Positions 8,812 through 17,447 of a DNA stretch of 64,000 nucleotides are shown in pieces. The notes under the pieces are model-generated. The model ran no database searches. It saw only the letters and a list, made by a program, of their open reading frames with translations, and had not been told where the DNA came from. Position numbers and translations under genes: made by a program. The stretch spans positions 41,238,581 to 41,302,580 of the forward strand of contig OX442314.1 of assembly GCA_949358305.1 (NCBI GenBank). The letters run 5' to 3'. This DNA is from Strigamia acuminata (taxonomy: Eukaryota; Arthropoda; Chilopoda; Geophilomorpha; Linotaeniidae). The stretch's first letter is position 1, and the number at the start of each line of letters is the position of its first letter.

Positions 8812-11800
8812 ATGGCAGATAATACTCGAGTAACAGACTCCGACTCAGACGTTAACAAACGAGCCGGTAGTCGCAAAGGAACCGACTATCATTTGAGGTC
8901 GGGAGGTCCTTTGCCCAAAGCCTCAGCGCACGAGTCTAGGCAAAAACGCCGCAAGGCCAAGCCAGACCGACGAAGCGCTTCGGAGGCATCGCACCCGTCT
9001 CACGCCGAGACGAGGCAGCGATTGGACGAGACGGAGCGGAGTGAGGATCCGTCCCACCCCAAACCGCCGCGTCCCAATCGTGACGGCGAGACGAGCGGAA
9101 ACGAGGTTTTATCCCGTAACCAATCGCCTCGTCTAACGCACGATACCGAGGTGAGCGATCCGAGAGCGACGTCTTCGATACAAAGGACGACGTCCGACAC
9201 GACAGCGAATTCAGCGCTAAACACGCCAATTACGCACAGTCGACCAGCCTCGGTAATGTCTGAAGGACACAAGTCCAACTCGTCCTCTGTCAAGCGTGTT
9301 TCGAGCCAGCCTTACAGCGTCTCGGGCACCTTGATTGATGCGATGCAATTGGCACAGGCGGAAGGAGTGAGATACACCCTTCCGACGGGAAAGATTACAG
9401 TGTACGAAACGTTACAAATCGTACGTGCAGCTTTAAAAGCACACAGTGTATCCCCACAAATCACCATTGTTGAAGGTGCATACGCTCAACAATTGGTTGA
9501 TTCCGCTCAATTTGAAGCGGATGCAGAGAACGAGGCTCGACAAGCCATTCGCGAGAGACGGAGGAAGCTGGCGGAAAGAGAAGCGCAAGCTCTCGAGTAC
9601 GGCAGAACCCAGCCCAATCCGACTACTCCCGAGGAGGTAGAAATAGTTGACCGAGCCCTGAGAGCACATCGATATGCTTTCCACTCGCAACAAGAAGCAG
9701 AGCGAGCATTTATGGCCAGATTACGACGAGATGACCCGAAATCCGTTCGCAAACCAGAGGTCAGTTCATCCGAGCTGTCCGACGAGAGCCTAGAGGGAGA
9801 CCCAAAGCGCACGCCGAAGGCCAAACCCAAACCCCAGCCGGAGAGGGCAACACCAGCTACTCCGCGCAAGAGAGATGCGTCGGCCAGAGAACAACAAACT
9901 CGGCCCCGCATGCAAGCTCTCGATTCAGCCACAAATAATGCGATAACGCGGTTAATCAACGCTAATAATGCTAGGCGAAATGAAGAGCAAGCTCTCACAA
10001 GCCAACAGCATGATAATCCACAAGGGACTGAGTGGCAACAACCAGTGCCCATCCTTAAAGACGACGAGTCGTCAAGGAGACAATCGCATGATCGCACCTC
10101 TTCGCGAGAAGAAGGCAAACGCGATGAAAGACCGAAATATTTTCACTACGGAAATAGTGATTCGTCGTCAGATGGACTGGAGTCAAATGCACCCAGTCAT
10201 CACGATTCGGAGAGAGGTTCCGGAGAAAGACGAAGGGAAAGAGAACGCGATGAACGCAGGGAAAGGGAACGTGACGACCGTCGTAGGGGCCGGAAAGAGT
10301 CAAACTCTTCACGGCGCAACCCGCCACGCCGCTCACCGTCTCCCGACCCCAGCTCCGACCCCTCATCCAACGACGACAGACGAAAGGATAAATCAAGTAA
10401 TCGCCGGAAGAGATCCAACTCTCCGCGCGATAGAGAGAAACGACGTCGATCGGAAAATAGCGACCACCGACGGGAGGAGTTTCAGGACCTTCCCCGACAA
10501 AGCGCGTTTACCGATTCGACGGGTCGGCAGTATACGATGGGAGAGCTTGGAAGAGCCCTGCTCGGCTCGTTAAAAGCCGAGGGAATCGATCTGAGCAAAC
10601 GAAACGATCGTAATCGTAGCACTGGTGACCGCGTAAAGAAAAAATACGCTGTCTCCCGACGTGACACCATGAGTGTTACCGGGAATATTAGGTGGCAATT
10701 TTATATTCAGAACCGTTTCGACGGGTCATGGAAAGCGGGAGATCGCTTCCTTGACGAAGTAATTCGAATTAAGACTGCCACTAAAGCCACCGTAGGAGAC
10801 ATGCTCACCCACGGTATTGTCGAGCTAATGACAGGCTCGGCACGTGAGTGGTACCAAGGATTGAAAGGCGTCAATTGGGACGACTTTTTAATGAGATTCG
10901 ACCTGCGCTACGGCGAGACACCCGAAGAGGTGAGCCGAAAGATGCGAGGTCTTCGCCAGATGCCCGGTGAAACCATAATGGATTACGACATTCGCGCCAG
11001 ATTGTTGTTCGAAAAGGCCCCGATGGAATTTCATGCCACGGGATTCAACCTTTTCTTTCTCGGCGGTTTGTCGGAATACTCGCAAAGGGTGCTACTTGAA
11101 GAAAGGGCACCGACAGGAGGTAGCTACGAGGAGATGAGCGCCTTCCTGTTCGAGAACACGATAGATATCGAGAAGAGATATTATTCCGCTTTACCAGAAG
11201 CGGAGAAAGCAGCGACCGCAAAACGTCTCAAGTTGAGTGCGGAAAGATATGGGGCGACAGATAAGATTATGCGCCCTACTGAATATCTTAGCGGTATAAT
11301 GGAGCTGGCAGAAGCTAGCGTTGGTTTACAAATAAAAAATAAACTGACATCCACGCTGCCTTCCAACCCTTTGGCCGCCCCTAAAAAGGCACCGACAGCG
11401 TCAGCCATGCAAGCGACACTGGAGGAGGTCAAGGAGGGGGAGGAAGCCGGACAAGATGCCGGAAAATCAGACGAAAAAGAAGAAAAAGACGATTATTCGA
11501 CGGACGAAGAAATACGAAGTTATCGCGATACCTTATCAACGGGTTGCGATGAGGAAGGACCGCTAGTACATCTCATCCATCGAGATAGAGCGGTAGAAGA
11601 ATTTCGCGCCAGGTTAAAACCAAATGCCGGCCGAATTCCGAAGTATTTTCGGAAAAATTACACGCCACCGTCGAAAGCAGACCCTGAAAAGAAAAAATCG
11701 ACTGAAGCCCCAAGAGACAAATCAAATATTCGCTGTTTCAAGTGTAACCAACCGGGCCACTACTCCAATGAGTGCCCAAGAACAGCGAAAGAAGACGCTA

Positions 11801-11895
11801 AATTTGACGCAATAATGAAGCAGATGGCAGAGATTAAACTCGCCATGGCAAAAAACGAGTCAAAAAACGAGTCAGCGCAGGCGGCGAAGAAATAA
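8812..11895 (+). CDS. gag: GyA Gag polyprotein
   Basis: A protein of 1027 residues from ATG 8812 (MADNTRVTDSDSD); the frame is open further upstream but without ATG. The first half is hydrophilic and probably disordered. Residues about 470-530 form a striking RE/RD/RS-rich stretch resembling splicing-factor RS domains. A retrotransposon gag core follows (about 625-800, RWQFYIQNRF to WYQGLKGVNWDDF and the R..PGE...Y region). A CCHC zinc knuckle (CFKCNQPGHYSNEC) lies near 974-987. It is about twice the usual Gypsy gag length. The pol frame overlaps its end in the -1 frame. It should coat the RNA and form the particle. The N-terminal 440 residues differ clearly from GyB, while the rest is almost identical. 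Confidence 0.93.
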   Translation: MADNTRVTDSDSDVNKRAGSRKGTDYHLRSGGPLPKASAHESRQKRRKAKPDRRSASEASHPSHAETRQRLDETERSEDPSHPKPPRPNRDGETSGNEVLSRNQSPRLTHDTEVSDPRATSSIQRTTSDTTANSALNTPITHSRPASVMSEGHKSNSSSVKRVSSQPYSVSGTLIDAMQLAQAEGVRYTLPTGKITVYETLQIVRAALKAHSVSPQITIVEGAYAQQLVDSAQFEADAENEARQAIRERRRKLAEREAQALEYGRTQPNPTTPEEVEIVDRALRAHRYAFHSQQEAERAFMARLRRDDPKSVRKPEVSSSELSDESLEGDPKRTPKAKPKPQPERATPATPRKRDASAREQQTRPRMQALDSATNNAITRLINANNARRNEEQALTSQQHDNPQGTEWQQPVPILKDDESSRRQSHDRTSSREEGKRDERPKYFHYGNSDSSSDGLESNAPSHHDSERGSGERRRERERDERRERERDDRRRGRKESNSSRRNPPRRSPSPDPSSDPSSNDDRRKDKSSNRRKRSNSPRDREKRRRSENSDHRREEFQDLPRQSAFTDSTGRQYTMGELGRALLGSLKAEGIDLSKRNDRNRSTGDRVKKKYAVSRRDTMSVTGNIRWQFYIQNRFDGSWKAGDRFLDEVIRIKTATKATVGDMLTHGIVELMTGSAREWYQGLKGVNWDDFLMRFDLRYGETPEEVSRKMRGLRQMPGETIMDYDIRARLLFEKAPMEFHATGFNLFFLGGLSEYSQRVLLEERAPTGGSYEEMSAFLFENTIDIEKRYYSALPEAEKAATAKRLKLSAERYGATDKIMRPTEYLSGIMELAEASVGLQIKNKLTSTLPSNPLAAPKKAPTASAMQATLEEVKEGEEAGQDAGKSDEKEEKDDYSTDEEIRSYRDTLSTGCDEEGPLVHLIHRDRAVEEFRARLKPNAGRIPKYFRKNYTPPSKADPEKKKSTEAPRDKSNIRCFKCNQPGHYSNECPRTAKEDAKFDAIMKQMAEIKLAMAKNESKNESAQAAKK

Positions 11896-11913
11896 CTTCT
11901 CGACCGTCTGCGC
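11850..11913 (+). promoter_or_regulatory. Programmed -1 frameshift signal between gag and pol of GyA
   Basis: Two heptamers A_AAA_AAC lie at 11850-11856 and 11862-11868, both in the phase required for slippage from the gag frame. After a 6-nt spacer (GAGTCA) a hairpin follows at 11875-11913: GCGCAG/CTGCGC, one G-T, CGG/CCG, an internal loop, GAAG/CTTC and loop AAATAA. The gag stop TAA (11893-11895) lies in the loop. The pol frame is open from 11838, so slippage at either heptamer gives Gag-Pol. A_AAA_AAC is a classical slippery site. The identical signal is in GyB. Confidence 0.8.
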
Positions 11914-11918
11914 CATTC

Positions 11919-14900
11919 ATGAAGAAGAAGGGGTTTAACAAAGGGTTCGATAAGCCGCCACCAGTCAAAGAAATGGGTAGTGACATAGCTAACGCCCAAA
12001 TTCAAGACAGGGCCAACAACGCTTTGCAGGTAATTACCGCAAACGCTGAGGCTGAGGCGGAAGAACCGAACCTACTGCTTGAAGAATTACCTCAAGTAGT
12101 CGAAGACACAGAAGAATTTCGTGTTTTCATGTGCAACGTGGCGGTCGAATACACCAACCGCCTATGTATGTTGCCCATGACAATAGAACGTGAAAAAATT
12201 ATGGGACTGCTAGACTCGGGAGCAGATCGCTCGTTCGTTTCCGAAGACATAGTAGCATCATTGGGTCTCACCGATAAGATAAAAGGCGTTAATAAAAATA
12301 TACGTCTAAAAACCGCCAACGGAATGGCGCGTCCAAAAGGAGTTATATTATTGACCATGGAGTGGCTCGGAGGGGTAGAACAGCACCCTTTCCTGGTCCT
12401 GCCCACATGCGACAGAATTTTTCTGTTGGGCTTAGACCTCATGGCGTCAATGGAAATACAACCAAATCCAATAACGAAATCTTGGAATTATATCAGAAAT
12501 GATAAGGAAAGACCCGCAATTGTCGTGCCACCAGCTCTTGTAAAAGAAGCGGCCGACAAGACACAGTGGGAAAAAGGCCTAAAGAAATTCGTTCAAGACT
12601 ACGATTTTAAAGCATTCGTAACAGAATTGCAACGGGACAATGTAGTGGAAACGCTTGTCGCCGACGCCGCTTTAGAATTAAACGAAGCGGCAGCCCTACG
12701 AAGGGTCCTACTTAAATATGAGGGGATCCTGTCGAAAAAACCGGGCCGAACGAATAAGGCTATTCACGAAATTAAATTGACGGATAATAAACCTATACGA
12801 GTTGCGTATAAGGGAATGAACCCGCAAAAACGTGAAATAGTGCAAAAAATGTGCCAAGAAATGCTAGACAGTGGCATTGTCTCCGAGGCCCAGGGAGAAT
12901 ACGCGACGCGAGTTGTGCTCGTGATGCGCCCGGGCTCGGACCCACGCCTATGCATTGATTACCGCCCATTAAACGCGGTGACAGAAATAGATCCCATACA
13001 GATGCCGTCTATCGAATCCATTTTGAGAGAGCTTAGCCCCTTTTCTTGGGTTACGACGATGGATCTGTCGAAGGGATACTGGCAAGTTGAGATGAGGCCA
13101 GAGGATAAGATAAAAACAGCATTTTACTCGCCAATTGGACGGTTGATGTTCAACGTCATGCCATTTGGTTTAGTGAACGCTCCCAGTACCTTTCAGAGAC
13201 TAATCGAAAGCGTATTGGGTGATATCCTGCATCAGTTTGTGTGGGCATACCTAGATGACATAGTTATTGCCTCCAAAACATTCGAAGAGCACATTGAGCA
13301 CATCGACCAAGTGCTCACCCGGCTGGCAAAAGCTGGGTTACACGTGCATCCGGGCAAGAGCAAGTTCTGTCGAAAGGAGCTTGCCTTCCTGGGTTATCGC
13401 ATTGGAGTCAATGGTTTAGCTATTGGCCCCGAAAAAATCGATGCGATTAATCGTTTCCCACCACCCGAGGACGTTAAAGGTGTCCAACGGTTTATGGGAA
13501 TGATAAACTTCTTCGGCAGGTTGCTACCGGGTCTAGCTGAAGTGGCAGCCCCAGTTACCGACCTCCTGAAGAATGAAAACGAATTTGTATGGTCAAATGA
13601 GTGCAACATCGCATTTAATGCGATAAAGAGGATGCTGACGGAAGTCGGCGTAATGCCTCTACCCGACCTAAACCGGCCGTTCATATTACATACGGACGCC
13701 AGCAGAGTTGGGTTGGGAGCCGCGTTGCTTCAAACACACGTGCGCGACGGAGTCGAACAAGACCTGCCGTGCATGTTTATAAGTCGCAAACTCCAAGGCG
13801 CTGAAAAAAATTACAACGCCACAGAGTTGGAGTGTTTGGCCGTTGTGTGGGCCATAAGGAAATTCAGAGATTATCTCGAATATACCAAATTTGTAGTCCA
13901 CACAGATCATCAAGCGTTACAATGGCTGATGAAATTAAAGGAGCCAGCAGGTCGACTAGCCAGATGGCAGTTAGAACTGATGGCATGCGACTTGACCATT
14001 CAATACAAGCCCGGCAAATATAACGTCGTGGCTGATGCTCTGTCACGGGCACCAGTGTCAGATCCTATCGACGCTGACGATGATGGCGAGGATGATTCCC
14101 GCATCATTTACTGCCCGACGAGTTGTCACCGTTGGGATTTAAGGAAGATGAATGAAATTCCCACCGCGTCTCCGGCAGATGTAAAATTCTGTGGATTTTG
14201 GACGCGGTTATACCAACCAGCTGCTGACAATTACCCAAATGCAAAGAAGGAATTTAAGCTAGAGCGGAGAATAAATGACCCGCTTCTAAGCGCCTTCCAC
14301 GCTCATGTCGGCAAGCAGATGCAAAGCAATCCCCCGACAAGGGAGGAAATAATTGTGCAACAAAAATTAGACAAAAAATGTCAGGACAGAGCTAGATTCG
14401 TACTGACAGGAAAATATCCGCCCGACTTAACCAGAAGGCAGAAGCGTCGTTATGCGCACGAATCCATAGATTACCTATTGGATGACGGCCTTTTGGTGAA
14501 GCATCACCCAAATCACCAAGATGACTTGAGTGAATCGGACACCGCAGTAAAGGTAGTAATACCTGCTTCCTTAATCGGTCGCGTGCTGTGGTTGTTACAC
14601 GGGCACCCGCTTGCGAGCCATGCGGGAGTAAGCAGAACACTCTATCGTGCTACACAGCTTTTTCACTGGACAGGGATGAAAAAAGATATCGCTCTTTTTG
14701 TCCACCAATGTCAGCGATGTCAAGCGTGCAAGCCGAGGAGAAAATCACCATTCGAAACTATTTTCTTAGGGCCTTACGCGCCTTTTGATTGTTTAAGTGT
14801 CGATGTGATGGGCCCAAAACCCGTTACGGGAAATAAAAATGCGTACATTATCGTTATAATGGACGTGGCGACTCGTTGGCCCGAGTTGTACGCCGTCGCT

Positions 14901-15989
14901 AGACCTTCAGCAGAGAAAATCGTTGAATGTATCTACGACGTGGCGTTACGTTACGGATTTCCACGTAAAATAATATCCGATAACGGACCCCAATTTATCT
15001 CGAAAATTTGGGGTAAGTTTTGTAAAAAATTCGGGATTGTGGCGTCACATACTTCGACCTACAATCCCAGAACAAATCCCGTTGAGCGACTCAACAGGGA
15101 CATTAAATATGCACTAAGCATATTCACTGACATCCACAATAGGTGGGATGAATACTTGAGGGAGATCGCGTTCAGCATACGAACAACAGTCTCGAGGACG
15201 AGAGATTTTTCTCCGGCCTACCTCAACTTCGCCCGAGAGCTACGAGTGCCTTGGGACCCACGAGTGGCAGAGTCGGTAAATGTGGTGGACCCAGAGAAAC
15301 CACATGAGTATGTGTATAAATTGGAGCAAACAATTTCAAACACATACAAGCATATGATGGCGCACATTTTTAACATGCGCGACCGCATTTTACAAGATAA
15401 AAGCGGTGGAAAATTTGTGAATTTCGAGAACAATGATTTAGTGTGGAAGGACACACACATCCTCTCAAATGCAGCGAGAGGAATCACCGCCAGCTTGGCC
15501 GACAAGAGAGATGGTCCGTATGTGATCATCGGCAAGCATGGCGGTAACGCGTATAAATTACGCAAGCTCGAGGACAACACCGAGCATAAGTCGATACAAG
15601 TACGAGAGTTAACTCCGTACATTCCGGAATTCCCGCAAGAAATGTGGGCCAAGGGCCAAGTCAAGTCTAAAACTGACGGCCAAATCGTCGATATGTTCGC
15701 TGGCGAGTCGGAAAAAGCACCGCCAAGTGACAACGAGGAGTATTTCGACGCCCCTTCACCTCCGGTAAACGAGATAGTTGAATCCGTTCCGGATCCAATT
15801 TTGGTCGGGGGGGAAACAGGAGAAACTCCTGAAACAAACACAAAAAACACGGATAAAAAAGAAAGCAATAATGAGGAGGTACAGACACAAAAAACAACAA
15901 AAAACGTCGTACCTGTCTCGACTCATCACCTGCGGCCTCGTAGAAGTAATCCATTTATAAAAGATGGAAAGGTCGTAGGAAAAGAGTAG
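11919..15989 (+). CDS. pol: GyA Pol polyprotein (protease, RT, RNase H, integrase)
   Basis: 1356 residues counted from ATG 11919; probably made mainly as Gag-Pol by -1 frameshifting, since the frame is open from 11838. Protease DSGAD is at residues 99-103, RT YLDD at 444-447, and RNase H TDAS with D593 and a later HTDHQ. An integrase HHCC finger lies about 890-935. The integrase triad is D962 (VDVMG), D1021 (SDNGPQF) and E1056 (NPVERLNR), with 34 residues between the last two. A C-terminal DGPYVI segment resembles the GPY/F module. All catalytic motifs are intact. The C-terminus is acidic and then basic (HLRPRRSNPF). It differs from GyB Pol at only about 20 residues by eye. Confidence 0.95.
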   Translation: MKKKGFNKGFDKPPPVKEMGSDIANAQIQDRANNALQVITANAEAEAEEPNLLLEELPQVVEDTEEFRVFMCNVAVEYTNRLCMLPMTIEREKIMGLLDSGADRSFVSEDIVASLGLTDKIKGVNKNIRLKTANGMARPKGVILLTMEWLGGVEQHPFLVLPTCDRIFLLGLDLMASMEIQPNPITKSWNYIRNDKERPAIVVPPALVKEAADKTQWEKGLKKFVQDYDFKAFVTELQRDNVVETLVADAALELNEAAALRRVLLKYEGILSKKPGRTNKAIHEIKLTDNKPIRVAYKGMNPQKREIVQKMCQEMLDSGIVSEAQGEYATRVVLVMRPGSDPRLCIDYRPLNAVTEIDPIQMPSIESILRELSPFSWVTTMDLSKGYWQVEMRPEDKIKTAFYSPIGRLMFNVMPFGLVNAPSTFQRLIESVLGDILHQFVWAYLDDIVIASKTFEEHIEHIDQVLTRLAKAGLHVHPGKSKFCRKELAFLGYRIGVNGLAIGPEKIDAINRFPPPEDVKGVQRFMGMINFFGRLLPGLAEVAAPVTDLLKNENEFVWSNECNIAFNAIKRMLTEVGVMPLPDLNRPFILHTDASRVGLGAALLQTHVRDGVEQDLPCMFISRKLQGAEKNYNATELECLAVVWAIRKFRDYLEYTKFVVHTDHQALQWLMKLKEPAGRLARWQLELMACDLTIQYKPGKYNVVADALSRAPVSDPIDADDDGEDDSRIIYCPTSCHRWDLRKMNEIPTASPADVKFCGFWTRLYQPAADNYPNAKKEFKLERRINDPLLSAFHAHVGKQMQSNPPTREEIIVQQKLDKKCQDRARFVLTGKYPPDLTRRQKRRYAHESIDYLLDDGLLVKHHPNHQDDLSESDTAVKVVIPASLIGRVLWLLHGHPLASHAGVSRTLYRATQLFHWTGMKKDIALFVHQCQRCQACKPRRKSPFETIFLGPYAPFDCLSVDVMGPKPVTGNKNAYIIVIMDVATRWPELYAVARPSAEKIVECIYDVALRYGFPRKIISDNGPQFISKIWGKFCKKFGIVASHTSTYNPRTNPVERLNRDIKYALSIFTDIHNRWDEYLREIAFSIRTTVSRTRDFSPAYLNFARELRVPWDPRVAESVNVVDPEKPHEYVYKLEQTISNTYKHMMAHIFNMRDRILQDKSGGKFVNFENNDLVWKDTHILSNAARGITASLADKRDGPYVIIGKHGGNAYKLRKLEDNTEHKSIQVRELTPYIPEFPQEMWAKGQVKSKTDGQIVDMFAGESEKAPPSDNEEYFDAPSPPVNEIVESVPDPILVGGETGETPETNTKNTDKKESNNEEVQTQKTTKNVVPVSTHHLRPRRSNPFIKDGKVVGKE

Positions 15990-16143
15990 AAAACGTTACG
16001 AGTCGATGGCGACGCTGAAAAACAAAAAAATTGATCGATCGACAGCGCTAGCCATCAAAATCCGAGACTCGAAAAAATTCCGCTAAGTCCAACAAAGCGG
16101 ATATCGGTCGAATTCACGTCACAAGATGGCGTGGAAGCGCGGG

Positions 16144-16300
16144 ACCCGTAGCAAAATTATCGGCACGGGTCGGATACCGCGTGCAAAAGACCCCGTAGCA
16201 GCAATCGCGCACGGGAGTGAAAAACAAAAAAGACCCCGTAGCAGCAATCGCGCACGGGAGTGAGAACAAAGGAGACCCGTAGCGTAACATGCGCACGGGT
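16144..16300 (+). repeat. Four CCCGTAGC...GCACGGG hairpins downstream of pol (GyA)
   Basis: Units at 16144-16170, 16191-16216, 16234-16259 and 16275-16300 each pair CCCGT with ACGGG around a 13-15 nt loop starting AGC. GyB has three such units at the matching place. They lie between the pol stop and the ORF3 mini-exon. A role in RNA export, packaging or translation is only a guess. Confidence 0.6.
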
Positions 16301-16514
16301 AGGTGCGCACTAGTCTCAAACACCCGGGTTCTGGAGTATATTACCCAGAATCCATCGCGATTACCTCGTGTTCACACGGACTTCCGCTTTTCACAGCTGA
16401 TCGCTGCATTCGTGCGTGATCCTCGTTTTTAACGTTTTTACCGAGTTTTTTTTTGAGATAGTTTTATCATCCTTTTTTCAATCGTGATTGAGCTTTTTGT
16501 GCGCGCTCCTCGCC

Positions 16515-16604
16515 ATGGACGAGGAAGAGAACGACGTGCTTGCCATCGAGCACGATGACGAGGAAAACTGGGACTGCGATGTAAACCAAGTCCAACCCGA
16601 TCAG
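16515..16604 (+). CDS. GyA ORF3, 5' mini-exon
   Basis: Thirty codons from ATG 16515 (MDEEENDVLAIEHDDEENWD...PDQ), highly acidic. It ends CAG at a good 5' splice site (CAG|GTAGAAG). Read through unspliced, the frame stops after seven further codons. GyB has a 31-codon homologue with the same start MDEE, the same PDQ end and the same donor. Joined to 17448 the frame runs directly into ORF3. The call is inference from conservation of ORF, donor and frame; no transcript evidence is available. Confidence 0.7.
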
Positions 16605-17447
16605 GTAGAAGTCGGCATCGGCACATGAGAATTATTTCCGTGCTGCTGAAAGAGAAATTTTGTTGACTAATACCTGACATGAGTGCTTTGCACTCGAAAT
16701 AGTGTATAATTAATTATTAACCGCGATCGCTCACACGATCGTATTTTTTTCCTTGTTAATTTGTTTTCGGGGTGCGAGCGCAGACTTCACGTCGCCTCGC
16801 GTCTCGAAAATTCCTCATGACTTGAGTCACGAGCGAGACAATGGGCTCGAGCCATAAATAATTTTATGACAAGGGGAGAATATTCTGTAAAAGAATATTT
16901 TTCTCCACAAGTAATTTGACGCATCAAATTGATGCAACTTAACATTCGTACGATGAATTTTTCGGTGTGTTGGATGAATTTAATTTGACTTTAACTTTTT
17001 TTAAAATTAGGCAAAGTCCGACTTCGGAATAATTCTTTATTAGGTTTATTTATTTAATAAAATTTCGACAAGCACATTTATTGTGCAATTTTAGTAATAA
17101 TTTACACCCGACGAATTCTTTTTACGAATGACTGATAATTATTAATTTAATTATTAGTAATGTCCTAATTAATGTTAGAATTAATTTGAAGTAAAATCTG
17201 ATGATAAGAATCCAGATTAAAGGCTCGATTCCGTCTCGCTGTGCGTTTTGGACATGAGACAGATTTTTACGTGATGACTTCTCTTTTTCTATCCGACGAG
17301 GGACAATTCGTCCTACGTTTGCACCGATAGACAGGAATCGGTCTCGACGGACGGCTGCACGTATCGACAACGTCCCTCGAAACCAACCATTTATCTACGT
17401 ATTTAATATTAACTTTTTATTAATCGTTTATTTCTCCACCCTTCCAG
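16605..17447 (+). other. Putative intron of GyA ORF3 (843 bp)
   Basis: It begins GTAGAA and ends CTCCACCCTTCCAG directly before the ORF3 ATG. It is A/T-rich with many stops. Most of the sequence differs from the GyB intron, although short blocks such as GTGTATAATTA are shared, while both splice sites and phase are kept. Confidence 0.65.

Noticed and set aside
16144-16300. CRISPR array
   Set aside because: The repeats are hairpins with irregular spacing in a eukaryotic retroelement; no uniform spacers and no cas genes.
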